Below, in pieces: positions 33,987 to 44,615 of a stretch of 64,000 nt of DNA; position 1 is the first letter of the stretch, and every line of letters starts with the position of its first letter. The notes under the pieces were generated by a model. The model was not told where the DNA came from. It worked only from the letters and a program-made list of their open reading frames with translations, and searched no databases. Location: assembly GCA_016794785.1 (NCBI GenBank), contig JAEUHC010000019.1, forward strand, positions 930,001-994,000, given 5' to 3'. This stretch comes from Opitutaceae bacterium. GTDB taxonomy: Bacteria; Verrucomicrobiota; Verrucomicrobiia; Opitutales; Opitutaceae. The position numbers and the translations under genes were made by a program.

Positions 33987-35480
33987 ATGAACCTCCCCCC
34001 CGACTGGCAATCCACCTTCGAGTCCTACAACGCCGCGGTGACCCGCCGGCAGTTTTTCCGCCGCAGCGGCACAGGTCTTGGTGTCGCCGCGCTGTCCGCT
34101 TTGCTCGGCCAACGCGCCCTCGGCGCGAATACCGCGGCCGCCACGCTCCACACCGCGATGACGGAGCCGTGGAAAATCGCGCCCAAGGCCAAACGCGCGA
34201 TCTACGTCTCGCTCATCGGCGCGCCGTCGCAGCTGGAGCTCTTCGATTACAAGCCCGGCCTGGACGGGCGCTTCAAGGAGGATCTCAAGGACTGGCTCGC
34301 CGGCCAGGGCGAGCGTCTCACGGGCATGACCGCGGGCCAGAAGGCGTTTCCCGTCGCGCCCGCGCGGTTCAAGTTCTCCCAGCACGGCCAGAGCGGCGCA
34401 TGGATCAGCGAGCTGCTGCCCAATATCGCGAAGATGGCGGACGACATCTGCATCATCCGCTCGATGAAGACCGACGCCATCAACCACGAGCCCGCCAACC
34501 AGCTCGTTTACACCGGCTCGATGCAGAACGGAAAGGCGTCGATCGGCTCGTGGCTCGCCTACGGCCTGGGCTCGCTGAACCAGGACCTGCCGGCGTTCGT
34601 GGTGCTGCACGCCAAGCACACAAGCCCGTTTTCCAACGTGCAGGCGATCTCGGCGCGGCTCTGGGGCAGCGGCTTCCTGCCCGGCAAGCACGCGGGCGTC
34701 TCCTTCCGCGGCAGCGGCGATCCCGTGCTCTACCTCAACGACGCCCCCGGCATCCCCCGCGAGCTGCGCCGCTCGATGCTCGACGGCCTTGAGCAGCTCA
34801 ACCGCCGCAGCTACGAGGCCGTCGGCGATCCCGAGATCCAGACGCGGACCCAGCAATACGAGATGGCCTTCCGCATGCAGGCCAGCATCCCCGAGCTCGC
34901 CGACCTGTCGCAGGAGTCCGAGGCGACGTTTGCGCTCTACGGCGAGCAGGCGCGCGTCCGCGGCAGCTTCGCCAGCTCGGCGCTGATGGCGCGGCGGCTC
35001 GTCGAGCGCGGCGTGCGTTTCGTGCAGATCTTCCACCGCGGTTGGGACCAGCACGGCTCGCTGCCGCGCGACATCGCCGCGCAGTGCAAGGACGTGGACC
35101 AGCCCTGCTACGCGCTCGTGCAGGACCTGAAGCAGCGCGGCATGCTCGACGACACGCTCGTGATCTGGGGCGGCGAGTTTGGCCGCACCGTTTACAGCCA
35201 AGGCACGCTGACCGAGACGAACTACGGCCGCGACCACCACCCGCGCTGCTTCTCGATCTGGATGGCCGGTGGCGGCATCAAGGGCGGCACGGTCCATGGC
35301 GAGACCGACGAGATGTCCTACAACATCGTGAAGGACCCCGTCCACATCCGCGACCTGCACGCGACCATCCTGCACCTCATGGGCCTCGACCACGAGAAGT
35401 TCAGCTACAAGTTCCAAGGCCTCGACCAAAAGCTCACCGGCGTCGTGCCGGCGCAGGTGGTGAAGGGGATTCTGGCGTAG
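33987..35480 (+). CDS. DUF1501 protein, Tat-exported, partner of the first PSD1 protein
   Basis: A 497-residue DUF1501 protein, a family in the alkaline phosphatase/sulfatase-like superfamily with unproven activity. The N-terminus has a twin-arginine-type signal (R20-R21 in TRRQFFRRSGTGLGVAALSALLG). Conserved stretches likely to hold metal or catalytic residues are INHEPANQ, WDQHGS, WGGEFGRT and NYGRDHHPRCFS. It has no CxPxR sulfatase motif. It starts 5 bases after PSD1 and 20 bases before the next PSD1 gene, so the pair is almost surely co-translated. Confidence 0.9.
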   Translation: MNLPPDWQSTFESYNAAVTRRQFFRRSGTGLGVAALSALLGQRALGANTAAATLHTAMTEPWKIAPKAKRAIYVSLIGAPSQLELFDYKPGLDGRFKEDLKDWLAGQGERLTGMTAGQKAFPVAPARFKFSQHGQSGAWISELLPNIAKMADDICIIRSMKTDAINHEPANQLVYTGSMQNGKASIGSWLAYGLGSLNQDLPAFVVLHAKHTSPFSNVQAISARLWGSGFLPGKHAGVSFRGSGDPVLYLNDAPGIPRELRRSMLDGLEQLNRRSYEAVGDPEIQTRTQQYEMAFRMQASIPELADLSQESEATFALYGEQARVRGSFASSALMARRLVERGVRFVQIFHRGWDQHGSLPRDIAAQCKDVDQPCYALVQDLKQRGMLDDTLVIWGGEFGRTVYSQGTLTETNYGRDHHPRCFSIWMAGGGIKGGTVHGETDEMSYNIVKDPVHIRDLHATILHLMGLDHEKFSYKFQGLDQKLTGVVPAQVVKGILA

Positions 35481-35500
35481 CAGGAGACAAAAGGAACACC

Positions 35501-37984
35501 GTGATTTGCCTGCGCCGATTCCTCGTGGTGGCGGCGTTCGGTGCCGGTTCGGTCGCGGCGCAAGTGCCGGCGATGCCGGAGAAAATCGAATTCAACCGCG
35601 ACGTGCGGCCGATTCTCTCCGACAACTGCTTTGCCTGCCACGGGCCCGATGCGTCGCACCGTAAAGGGAAACTGCGGCTCGATGACCGTGAGGCCGCGCT
35701 GAAGCGCGGCGCGTTCGTCCCGGGCAAGGCAGCCGAGAGCGAACTCGTCGCGCGCATCCAGTCGAAGCACGAAGACGAGATCATGCCGCCGCCGGACTCG
35801 CACAAGATTCTCTCCGCGCGCGACAGAGCGGTGCTCGCCCGCTGGATCGACGAGGGCGCGAACTACCAGAAGCACTGGGCCTATGAAGCACCGGTGAAGG
35901 CGGTGATTCCATCCGGCGCGAACGCCATCGACATGCTCGTCGCCCGCCGCCTCGCCGAGGTCGGCCTGAAACCCTCGCCCGAGGCGGATCGCCGCACGTT
36001 GATCCGGCGGCTGCACAGCGATTTGATCGGGCTGCCGCCGACGCCGGAGGAAGTGGTGGCGTTTGAAAACGACCGCGCGCCCGATGCGTATGCACGCCTC
36101 GTCGATCGCCTGCTCGCCAGTCCGCACTACGGCGAGCGCATGGCCATCGGGTGGCTCGATGTCGTGCGGTTTGCCGACACCATCGGCTACCACAGCGACA
36201 ATCCCCGCAACGTCTGGCCCTACCGCGACTGGGTGATCGCGAGCTTCAACGCCAACAAACGCTTCGACCGCTTCACGCTCGAGCAGATCGCGGGAGACCT
36301 GCTGCCGGACGCGAGCAAGGAGACACGCGTGGGCTCGGCCTTCAATCGCCTCCTGCTCTCGACCGAGGAGGGCGGCGCGCAGCCCAAGGACTACGAGGCG
36401 CGCATGGTCGCCGACCGCGTGCGTGCGATCGGCACGGCATGGCTCGGGCAGACGACCGGCTGCGCGCAGTGCCATGATCACAAGTTCGACCCGATCACGC
36501 AGCGCGACGTCTATGCGCTCGGGGCCTTTTTCGCGGACGTGAAGGAGCAGGCCGTTGGCCGGCGCGAGGAGGGGATGCTTGTCACCACGCCGGAGCAGGA
36601 AGCGCGGCTCGCCCAGCTCGACGCCGCGGTGGCCGAGGCGCGCCGGCCCGTCGCCGCCCGGGCCCGGGAGATCGACGCGGCCCAGCGGGCCTGGGAGGGC
36701 GGGGGAGCGACGATGGGCGCACCGCGTGAAGTGGCCACGGCTTTGAAAAAGGAAACGGCGAAACGATCGGCGAAGGAGAAGACCGCCGTGCGCGAACACT
36801 TCCGCGCTAAAATTTCCACCGTCGCCCGCGCCGAGCTCGATGCGCTCGCGGCGGCGGAGCGCGCGCGGGCGGAATTTGCCGCAGCCCTGCCGCGCTGCCT
36901 CGTCACCGAGGCGTTGCCGCCGGCGGAACGACGCACGGTGCGCGTTTTGCCACGCGGTAACTGGATGGACGAATCGGGCGAGGTGATGAAGCCCGCGCTG
37001 CCGGCCTACCTGCCGCAGCCCGACACCGGCGGCCGTGAACTCACGCGCCTCGATCTCGCGCGCTGGCTCGTGGCGCGGGAGAATCCGCTCACGGCGCGCG
37101 TGTTTGCGAACCGCCTCTGGCAGCAGTTTTTCGGCACCGCACTCAGCGGCGTGCCGGCCGACCTCGGCGCGCAGGGCGAGACGCCGCTCAACGGCGCACT
37201 GCTCGACTGGCTCGCGTGCGAGTTCATGGACCGCGGCTGGGACGTAAAGCACCTCGTGCGCACCATCGTGCTGAGCGCGACTTACCGGCAAACCTCCGTC
37301 GCGACGCCCGCCCAACTCGCCGCGGATCCGGACAACCGCGAGTTTGCGCGGCAGGGGCGATTCCGGGTCGAGGCCGAGCTGGTGCGCGACCACGCGCTCG
37401 CCTTGGGCGGGCTGCTTTCGACGCGCATCGGCGGGCCGAGCGTGAAACCCTACCAGCCCGCGCGCTACTGGGAGAATCTCAACTTCCCGCCGCGCGACTA
37501 CACGGCGGATTCCGGCGAGGCCCAATACCGGCGCGGGCTCTACGTCTGGTGGCAGCGCACGTTTCTGCACCCGAGCCTGCTCGCCTTCGATGCGCCGAGC
37601 CGCGAGGAGTGCGCCGCCGAGCGCACGCGCTCGAATCTCCCGCAGCAGGCGCTCGTGCTGCTCAATGATCCGACCTACGTCGAGGCGGCGCGGGCCTTGG
37701 CCGCGCGCATTGTCCGCGAGGGCGGCGCGACCCGCGAGGCCCGGCTGGCCTGGGCGTGGCAGCGGGCGCTGCAACGCGCGCCGCGATCCGAGGAGCTGCG
37801 CACGGCCGACGCCTTGCTCGACGAGCACCTGCGCATCTATCGCACCGATCCCGGCGCCGCCAACGCGCTGCTCGCGACGGGCGACGCACCCGTGTCCTCC
37901 GGCGTCGATCGCGCCGAGTTGGCGGCGTGGACGCACCTCGCCCGCGTGCTGCTGAACCTTCACGAGTTCATCACCCGTTCCTGA
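35501..37984 (+). CDS. PSCyt1-PSD1 (DUF1549/DUF1553) protein without LamG domain
   Basis: An 827-residue member of the family. The start is a GTG at 35501 giving MICLRRFLVVAAFGAGSVAAQ as signal peptide, with AAGGA 6-10 bases upstream. Haem motif C43-F-A-C-H47 in PSCyt1, second motif C321-A-Q-C-H325 followed by DHKFDPIT in DUF1549. Between DUF1549 and DUF1553, where its neighbours have a LamG-like domain, it has a charged helical and probably coiled-coil stretch (about 360-470, rich in Ala, Glu, Arg). DUF1553 follows (about 510-820). The linker after PSCyt1 is short (EAPVKAVIPSGANAIDML) and free of repeats, which helps to define the ancestral linker. Confidence 0.9.
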   Translation: MICLRRFLVVAAFGAGSVAAQVPAMPEKIEFNRDVRPILSDNCFACHGPDASHRKGKLRLDDREAALKRGAFVPGKAAESELVARIQSKHEDEIMPPPDSHKILSARDRAVLARWIDEGANYQKHWAYEAPVKAVIPSGANAIDMLVARRLAEVGLKPSPEADRRTLIRRLHSDLIGLPPTPEEVVAFENDRAPDAYARLVDRLLASPHYGERMAIGWLDVVRFADTIGYHSDNPRNVWPYRDWVIASFNANKRFDRFTLEQIAGDLLPDASKETRVGSAFNRLLLSTEEGGAQPKDYEARMVADRVRAIGTAWLGQTTGCAQCHDHKFDPITQRDVYALGAFFADVKEQAVGRREEGMLVTTPEQEARLAQLDAAVAEARRPVAARAREIDAAQRAWEGGGATMGAPREVATALKKETAKRSAKEKTAVREHFRAKISTVARAELDALAAAERARAEFAAALPRCLVTEALPPAERRTVRVLPRGNWMDESGEVMKPALPAYLPQPDTGGRELTRLDLARWLVARENPLTARVFANRLWQQFFGTALSGVPADLGAQGETPLNGALLDWLACEFMDRGWDVKHLVRTIVLSATYRQTSVATPAQLAADPDNREFARQGRFRVEAELVRDHALALGGLLSTRIGGPSVKPYQPARYWENLNFPPRDYTADSGEAQYRRGLYVWWQRTFLHPSLLAFDAPSREECAAERTRSNLPQQALVLLNDPTYVEAARALAARIVREGGATREARLAWAWQRALQRAPRSEELRTADALLDEHLRIYRTDPGAANALLATGDAPVSSGVDRAELAAWTHLARVLLNLHEFITRS

Positions 37985-37990
37985 CCTGCC

Positions 37991-39439
<1,449 letters not shown>

Positions 39440-39528
39440 CGGCAGCGGCGCCGGCTTGCTAGCTTGGCCTGGGGGCATTCATTGGATTCGTTCCTCTCTT
39501 GGACCATTCCTGTTCCCCCTTTTGCCCC

Positions 39529-42500
39529 ATGCGCCGCTTCCTCCTGTTTTGCCTGACCGCGTCTGCGGTGGCCGCCGCTGCGCCGGCGAAGCTGTCCTTC
39601 AACGACCACATCCAACCGATCCTCGCCGACAACTGCTACGCTTGCCACGGCGTCGATCCAGGGTCGCGCAAGGCGGACCTGCGGCTTGATCGCTTTGAGC
39701 ACGCCACGCGCCCGCGCAAGGAGGGCGATCCGGCGATTGTGCCCGGGCAGCCGGACCGGAGCCCGCTCGTCCAGCGCATCGAGTCCAAGGACGAAAAGAA
39801 AATCATGCCTCCGCCCGAGGCGCACAAGACCCTCAAGCCCGGGCAAATCGCCACGCTCCGCCGCTGGATCGCCGAGGGCGCCAATTACGAGGAACACTGG
39901 GCTTTCGTTGCGCCCGTTCGTCCGCCGGTGCCGGGCGTTGTTTCTGCGAACGATGCAGATGGAGAGAAGGAGAGACAGAGAGAGGGAGGGAAAAAGGCCC
40001 GCGCAGCCAACGTCTCTCCTTCTCCCCCTCTCTCTATCCCTACTTCTCGGGCCGACGCCAAGACCCAGAACCCCATCGACGCATTCGTGCGCGCCAAACT
40101 TTCCGCAAGCAAGCTCACCCCGTCCCCCGAGGCCGACCGCCGCTCTCTCATCCGCCGCGTGACGCTCGATCTCACGGGCATCGTGCCGACGGCCGAGGAG
40201 GTCGAGGCCTTCGTCGCCGACAAGTCCCCCGACGCCTACGCCAAGGTCGTCGATCGCCTGCTCGCGAGTCCGCGCTACGGCGAGCATCGCGCGCGCTACT
40301 GGCTCGATTATGTCCGCTATGCCGACACGCACGGCATCCACTTCGACAACTACCGCGCGATTTGGCCGTATCGCGACTATGTCATCCGCGCGTTCAACCA
40401 GAACAAGCCCTTCGACACCTTCGTCCGCGAGCAGCTCGCCGGCGATCTGTTGCCGGCCAAGACCCTCGACCAGCTCGCCGCGACCGGCTTCGTGCGAAAC
40501 AACCTGACGACCAACGAGGGCGGCACCATCCCCGAGGAGGTCTATGTCAACCAGACGCGCGATCGCGTGGAGGCGTTTGGCGCGACGTTTCTCGGCCTGA
40601 CCACCGGCTGCGCCGCGTGCCACGACCACAAGTTTGATCCCATCTCGCAGAAGGACCACTACGGCCTCGCCGCCTACCTCGGCAACACGGCGGAGAAGCC
40701 CTGGGACCTGAACATCGCCGAGCCCGCGCCGGTGCTCCGCCTGCCCAAGGACGAGAATCGCCCCGCGGCCGAATTCGTCCTCCGCTCCCGCGGTGAACTG
40801 CAGGAGAAACTCAACGCCCGGCGGGCCCGCGGCCCGGAACTGGCCGCCGCGTGGCTCGCCGCCGGCAACCGCCCGAAGCCCGTCGCGAGCAACGCGCTCG
40901 AACTGCGCCTGCGCCTCGACGAGAACCAGGGCGACGTGGTGAAGAACGCCGCGCCTGGCGCCAAGGTGAAGGAATTCAAGGCCGACACCAATCCGCTGGT
41001 CTGGGGTGAAAACACCTGGCTGTGGCCCTCGATGCGCATGGACATCTTCACCCGCCTCGCGCTTGGCGATCACGGCGACGTCGAGGCGGGCGACAAGTTT
41101 TCCGCCGGCGGCTGGCTGATGCTGCGCGCCAAGCCCGGCGGCGGCGTGCGCACAGGCACGGGCAGCGGCTCGCTGCTCGCCCGCATGGGCGACGACAAAC
41201 GCCGCAGCGGCGCGGGCTGGGATCTTTACCAGGAAGGCACGCAGTTTTTCGTGAACCTCGTGCCCGACTGGAAGGCCGACGAACCCGCCGCAACGATGCC
41301 GGCGGCGGCGGACGACGCGAAGAAGGCGCCCGCCAGGAAAAACGCCAAAGCCGCGGCCCGTCCCGCGTCCGATGTTCGCAACACCGCCGCGGTGCCGGCC
41401 AAGCGCGGCATCCAAGTCGTGACCAAGGGCACCTTCCTCCGCGACGAGTGGCTGCACGTCTTCTTCACCTACGACGGCTCGCGCAAAGCCGCGGGCGTGA
41501 AAATCTACGTCAACGGCAAGCCGGTCGAGACCGAGGTGCGCCTCGACACGCTGACACCCAAGGACTCCATCCGCACCGATGCCGCGATGCACCTCGGCCG
41601 TCGCGACGACTACCTGCCGATGCGCGAGACGCGGTTTCAGGATGTGCGTTTCTACAAACGCGCGCTCACGCCGGACGAGATCACGCGCCTGCCCTTCGAG
41701 GACATCGCCGCCGAGATTGTCGCCCGCGAGCCCGATCCGGCGAAGTGGACGACCGACGAGCGCTTCGTCGCCCTCGACCGGTTCTTCCTCGGGGAAAAGG
41801 ACGCCGACACCATGGCGCTCGCGTCCGCCATCGCGGCGCACGACACCGCCTTCGATGCGCTCACGGCCGGCGGCACCGCCACGCTCATCGCGTTGGAGAA
41901 GCCCACGCCGGCCTACGCCGACCTGCTGAAGCGCGGCGACTACTATGCGCGCGTCGAGCGCGTGGAGCCGATTTTGCCGCACTTCCTGCCGCCGCCGCCG
42001 AAGGGCGCGCCGAAGAACCGCCTCGGCCTCGCCGAGTGGCTGCTCGTGCCGGAGCAGCCGCTGATGGCGCGCGTGACCGTCAACCGCATGTGGCAGGAGG
42101 TCTTTGGCCGCGGCCTCGTGGAGAGCGCGGGCGATTTTGGCATCATGGGCGACCGGCCCACGCATCCGGAGCTGCTCGACTGGCTCGCCGTCGAGTTCCG
42201 CGAGAGCGGTTGGGATGTGAAAAAACTCTACCGCCTGCTCGTGATGTCGGCGACCTACCGCCAGATCGCGAACGCCTCGCCGGAACGGCTGGCCGCCGAT
42301 CCCACGAATGCGCTGCTCTCGCGCGGCCCGCGCTTCCGCATGGACGGCGAGATGCTGCGCGACAGCGCGCTCGCCGCCGCCGGCCTGCTGGTCGAAAAGA
42401 TCGGCGGTCCTTCGGTGAAGCCCTACCAGCCCGCCGGCATTTGGGAGGAGGTCGCCATGCCCGAGTCGAACACCCGCACCTATGTGCCCGACAAAGGCGA

Positions 42501-42960
42501 GGGCCTCTACCGCCGCAGCGTCTATACGTTTTGGAAACGCGCCTCGCCGCCGGCGAGCATGGAGACCTTCGACGCCACCTCGCGCGAGGTGGTCTGCACG
42601 CGCCGCGCGCGCACCAACACCCCGCTGCAGGCCTTCATCACGATGAACGACCCGCAGTGGGTCGAGGCCGCGCGCAAGCTCGCCGAGCGCGCGCTCACCG
42701 CCGCCCCCGCGCCCGCGGCGCGCCTCGACTTCATGGCGCGCGCCACCCTCGGCCGCGTGCTCACCGCGAATGAGCGCAAGGTCCTCCTCGGCACCGCGGC
42801 CCAGTTCCGCGCGAAATTCGCTGCCGACGCCAAACAGGCGGAGGCGCTCCTCGCCATCGGCGAGACCAAGTCCGATCCCGCGCTCGCCCCCGCCGAACTC
42901 GCCGAGTGGACCGTCGTCGCGAGCCAGTTCCTCAACCTCGATGAGTTTCTGACCAAGTAG
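39529..42960 (+). CDS. PSCyt1-PSD1 (DUF1549/DUF1553) protein with LamG-like domain and a repeat-derived linker
   Basis: A 1143-residue member, the longest of the three. Signal peptide MRRFLLFCLTASAVAAAAPA. Haem motif C36-Y-A-C-H40, second motif C361-A-A-C-H365 followed by DHKFDPIS. The LamG-like region (about 460-730) contains a Lys/Ala-rich low-complexity stretch near residues 588-625. DUF1553 spans about 830-1135. Residues about 137-174, between PVRPPVPGV and NPIDAFVRAKL, are translated from a purine/pyrimidine inverted repeat. The ATG at 39529 is preferred to an upstream TTG because it begins a proper signal peptide. Confidence 0.9.
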   Translation: MRRFLLFCLTASAVAAAAPAKLSFNDHIQPILADNCYACHGVDPGSRKADLRLDRFEHATRPRKEGDPAIVPGQPDRSPLVQRIESKDEKKIMPPPEAHKTLKPGQIATLRRWIAEGANYEEHWAFVAPVRPPVPGVVSANDADGEKERQREGGKKARAANVSPSPPLSIPTSRADAKTQNPIDAFVRAKLSASKLTPSPEADRRSLIRRVTLDLTGIVPTAEEVEAFVADKSPDAYAKVVDRLLASPRYGEHRARYWLDYVRYADTHGIHFDNYRAIWPYRDYVIRAFNQNKPFDTFVREQLAGDLLPAKTLDQLAATGFVRNNLTTNEGGTIPEEVYVNQTRDRVEAFGATFLGLTTGCAACHDHKFDPISQKDHYGLAAYLGNTAEKPWDLNIAEPAPVLRLPKDENRPAAEFVLRSRGELQEKLNARRARGPELAAAWLAAGNRPKPVASNALELRLRLDENQGDVVKNAAPGAKVKEFKADTNPLVWGENTWLWPSMRMDIFTRLALGDHGDVEAGDKFSAGGWLMLRAKPGGGVRTGTGSGSLLARMGDDKRRSGAGWDLYQEGTQFFVNLVPDWKADEPAATMPAAADDAKKAPARKNAKAAARPASDVRNTAAVPAKRGIQVVTKGTFLRDEWLHVFFTYDGSRKAAGVKIYVNGKPVETEVRLDTLTPKDSIRTDAAMHLGRRDDYLPMRETRFQDVRFYKRALTPDEITRLPFEDIAAEIVAREPDPAKWTTDERFVALDRFFLGEKDADTMALASAIAAHDTAFDALTAGGTATLIALEKPTPAYADLLKRGDYYARVERVEPILPHFLPPPPKGAPKNRLGLAEWLLVPEQPLMARVTVNRMWQEVFGRGLVESAGDFGIMGDRPTHPELLDWLAVEFRESGWDVKKLYRLLVMSATYRQIANASPERLAADPTNALLSRGPRFRMDGEMLRDSALAAAGLLVEKIGGPSVKPYQPAGIWEEVAMPESNTRTYVPDKGEGLYRRSVYTFWKRASPPASMETFDATSREVVCTRRARTNTPLQAFITMNDPQWVEAARKLAERALTAAPAPAARLDFMARATLGRVLTANERKVLLGTAAQFRAKFAADAKQAEALLAIGETKSDPALAPAELAEWTVVASQFLNLDEFLTK
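39961..40040. repeat. Purine/pyrimidine inverted repeat translated in the PSD1 linker
   Basis: GAGAAGGAGAGAC (39964-39976) is matched by its exact reverse complement at 40012-40024, within longer GA-rich and CT-rich arms. The strand asymmetry is unlike the surrounding gene. It encodes a charged then Ser/Pro-rich linker and keeps the frame. Confidence 0.8.
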
Positions 42961-43059
42961 GGCGGGTCTCCGACCCGCCCTCTCAAAGCCTACGCACCGC
43001 CCTCGATCTTCGACTCCGATTTCCAACCAGAGCCTGGGCGGGTCACAGACCCGCCCTAC
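42957..43059. repeat. Double GGGCGGGTC palindrome between PSD1 and DUF1501
   Basis: Two hairpins, GGGCGGGTC-tcc-GACCCGCCC (42960-42980) and GGGCGGGTC-aca-GACCCGCCC (43036-43056), with outer GTAGGGCGGGTC and GACCCGCCCTAC as a larger inverted repeat. The left end overlaps the PSD1 stop codon. It fills nearly all of the 107 bases before the DUF1501 start. Confidence 0.9.
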
Positions 43060-43067
43060 CTCAAGCC

Positions 43068-44615
43068 ATGCACTCCCCCGATTCCCACCTCTGCTCCGAT
43101 CACTGCGGCGAACACCCGATCGTCCTCGACCTGCCGCACGTGCCCGCCGACCTCAAGCGGGAGTGGCTGCGGCTTGAGACGCGCCGCCACTTCGTCGGCC
43201 GCGGCGTCAAGGCCCTCGGTGCCGCCGGCCTCGCCACGCTCTTCGGCCGCCACGCGCCCGAGATGCTCGCCGCCGGCGCGCCCGTGGGCGCCGGGCTGCC
43301 TGCGCACCTGCCGCACTACGCGCCCAAGGCCAAGCGCGCGATCTACCTCTTCATGGCGGGCTCGCCGTCTCAGTTTGAGACGTGGGATTACAAGCCCGCG
43401 CTCCAGAAAATGTTCGACAAGGATCTGCCCGAGTCCGTGCGCGGCGGACAGACCCTCACCGGCATGACCGCGAGCCAGGCGCGCCTGCCCATCGCGCCCA
43501 GCCTCTACAAGTTCGACCAGCACGGGAAATCGGGCACTTGGGTGTCCGAACTCTTCCCTTACACGGCGAAGATCGTGGACGAGCTGTGCGTGATGAAGTC
43601 GCTCCACACCGAGGCGATCAACCACGAGCCCGCCATCCTCCAGCTCACGACCGGCAACATGTTTCCCGGCCGGCCCTCGATGGGCGCGTGGCTCAGCTAC
43701 GGCCTCGGCGCAGCCAACGACGAACTGCCTACCTTCGTCGTGATGACCTCGAAGATGCCGCACCGCACCAACGTGCAGGCGCTCTCCAATCGCCTCTGGT
43801 CCTCCGGCTTCCTCTCGCCGGAGCACGCGGCCGTCACGCTCCGTGGCGGCGCCGATCCCGTGCTGCACCTGAGCAATCCCGCCGGCATCGACGGCGATGT
43901 GCGGCGTGCGATGATCAACGGCGTCAACGATCTCAACCGCCAGCTCTTCGAGCGCGTCGGCGATCCCGAGATCAACGCCCGCATCGCGCAATACGAGATG
44001 GCGTTTCGCATGCAGACCTCGGTGCCCGAGCTCGCGGATTTTTCCAACGAGCCCGCCTCCACGTGGGAACTCTACGGCCCGAAGGCCAAGGAGCCCGGCA
44101 CCTACGCCTACAACTGCCTGATGGCGCGCCGCCTCGCCGAGCGCGGCGTGCGCTTCACGCAGATTTTCCTCCGCAGCTGGGACCAGCACAGCCTGCTGCC
44201 CGACCGCATCAAGCTCATGGCCCAGGAGTCGGACCAAGCCACCTACGCGCTCGTCACCGATCTCAAGCGCCGCGGCCTGCTCGACGACACCGTCGTGCTT
44301 TGGGGCGGGGAGTTTGGCCGCACCGTCTATTCGCAGGGCACGCTCACGCCCACCAACTATGGCCGCGACCACCACCCGCGCTGCTTCAGCATGTGGATGG
44401 CCGGCGGCGGCGTGAAGCCGGGCCTCTCCTACGGCGAGACCGACGATTTCTCCTACAACATCGTCAAGGACCCCGTCCACATCCGCGACCTTCATGCCAC
44501 GCTGCTCCACCTCTTCGGCCTCGACCACAACCGGCTCAGCTTCAAACACCAGGGCCTCGACCAAAAGCTCACCGGCGTGCTGCCCGCCAAAGTCATCGAT
44601 GCGATCCTGGCGTGA
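43068..44615 (+). CDS. DUF1501 protein, partner of the third PSD1 protein
   Basis: A 515-residue DUF1501 protein. The twin-arginine signal is placed unusually late (R39-R40 in TRRHFVGRGVKALGAAGLATLFG), after a His/Cys-containing leader (HLCSDHCGEHP). Conserved segments: AGSPSQFETWDYKP, INHEPAILQL, WDQHSLLPD, WGGEFGRTVYSQG and NYGRDHHPRCFSMW. It is closer to the first DUF1501 protein of the array than to the second. It ends overlapping the start of the PSCyt1-LRR gene. Confidence 0.9.
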   Translation: MHSPDSHLCSDHCGEHPIVLDLPHVPADLKREWLRLETRRHFVGRGVKALGAAGLATLFGRHAPEMLAAGAPVGAGLPAHLPHYAPKAKRAIYLFMAGSPSQFETWDYKPALQKMFDKDLPESVRGGQTLTGMTASQARLPIAPSLYKFDQHGKSGTWVSELFPYTAKIVDELCVMKSLHTEAINHEPAILQLTTGNMFPGRPSMGAWLSYGLGAANDELPTFVVMTSKMPHRTNVQALSNRLWSSGFLSPEHAAVTLRGGADPVLHLSNPAGIDGDVRRAMINGVNDLNRQLFERVGDPEINARIAQYEMAFRMQTSVPELADFSNEPASTWELYGPKAKEPGTYAYNCLMARRLAERGVRFTQIFLRSWDQHSLLPDRIKLMAQESDQATYALVTDLKRRGLLDDTVVLWGGEFGRTVYSQGTLTPTNYGRDHHPRCFSMWMAGGGVKPGLSYGETDDFSYNIVKDPVHIRDLHATLLHLFGLDHNRLSFKHQGLDQKLTGVLPAKVIDAILA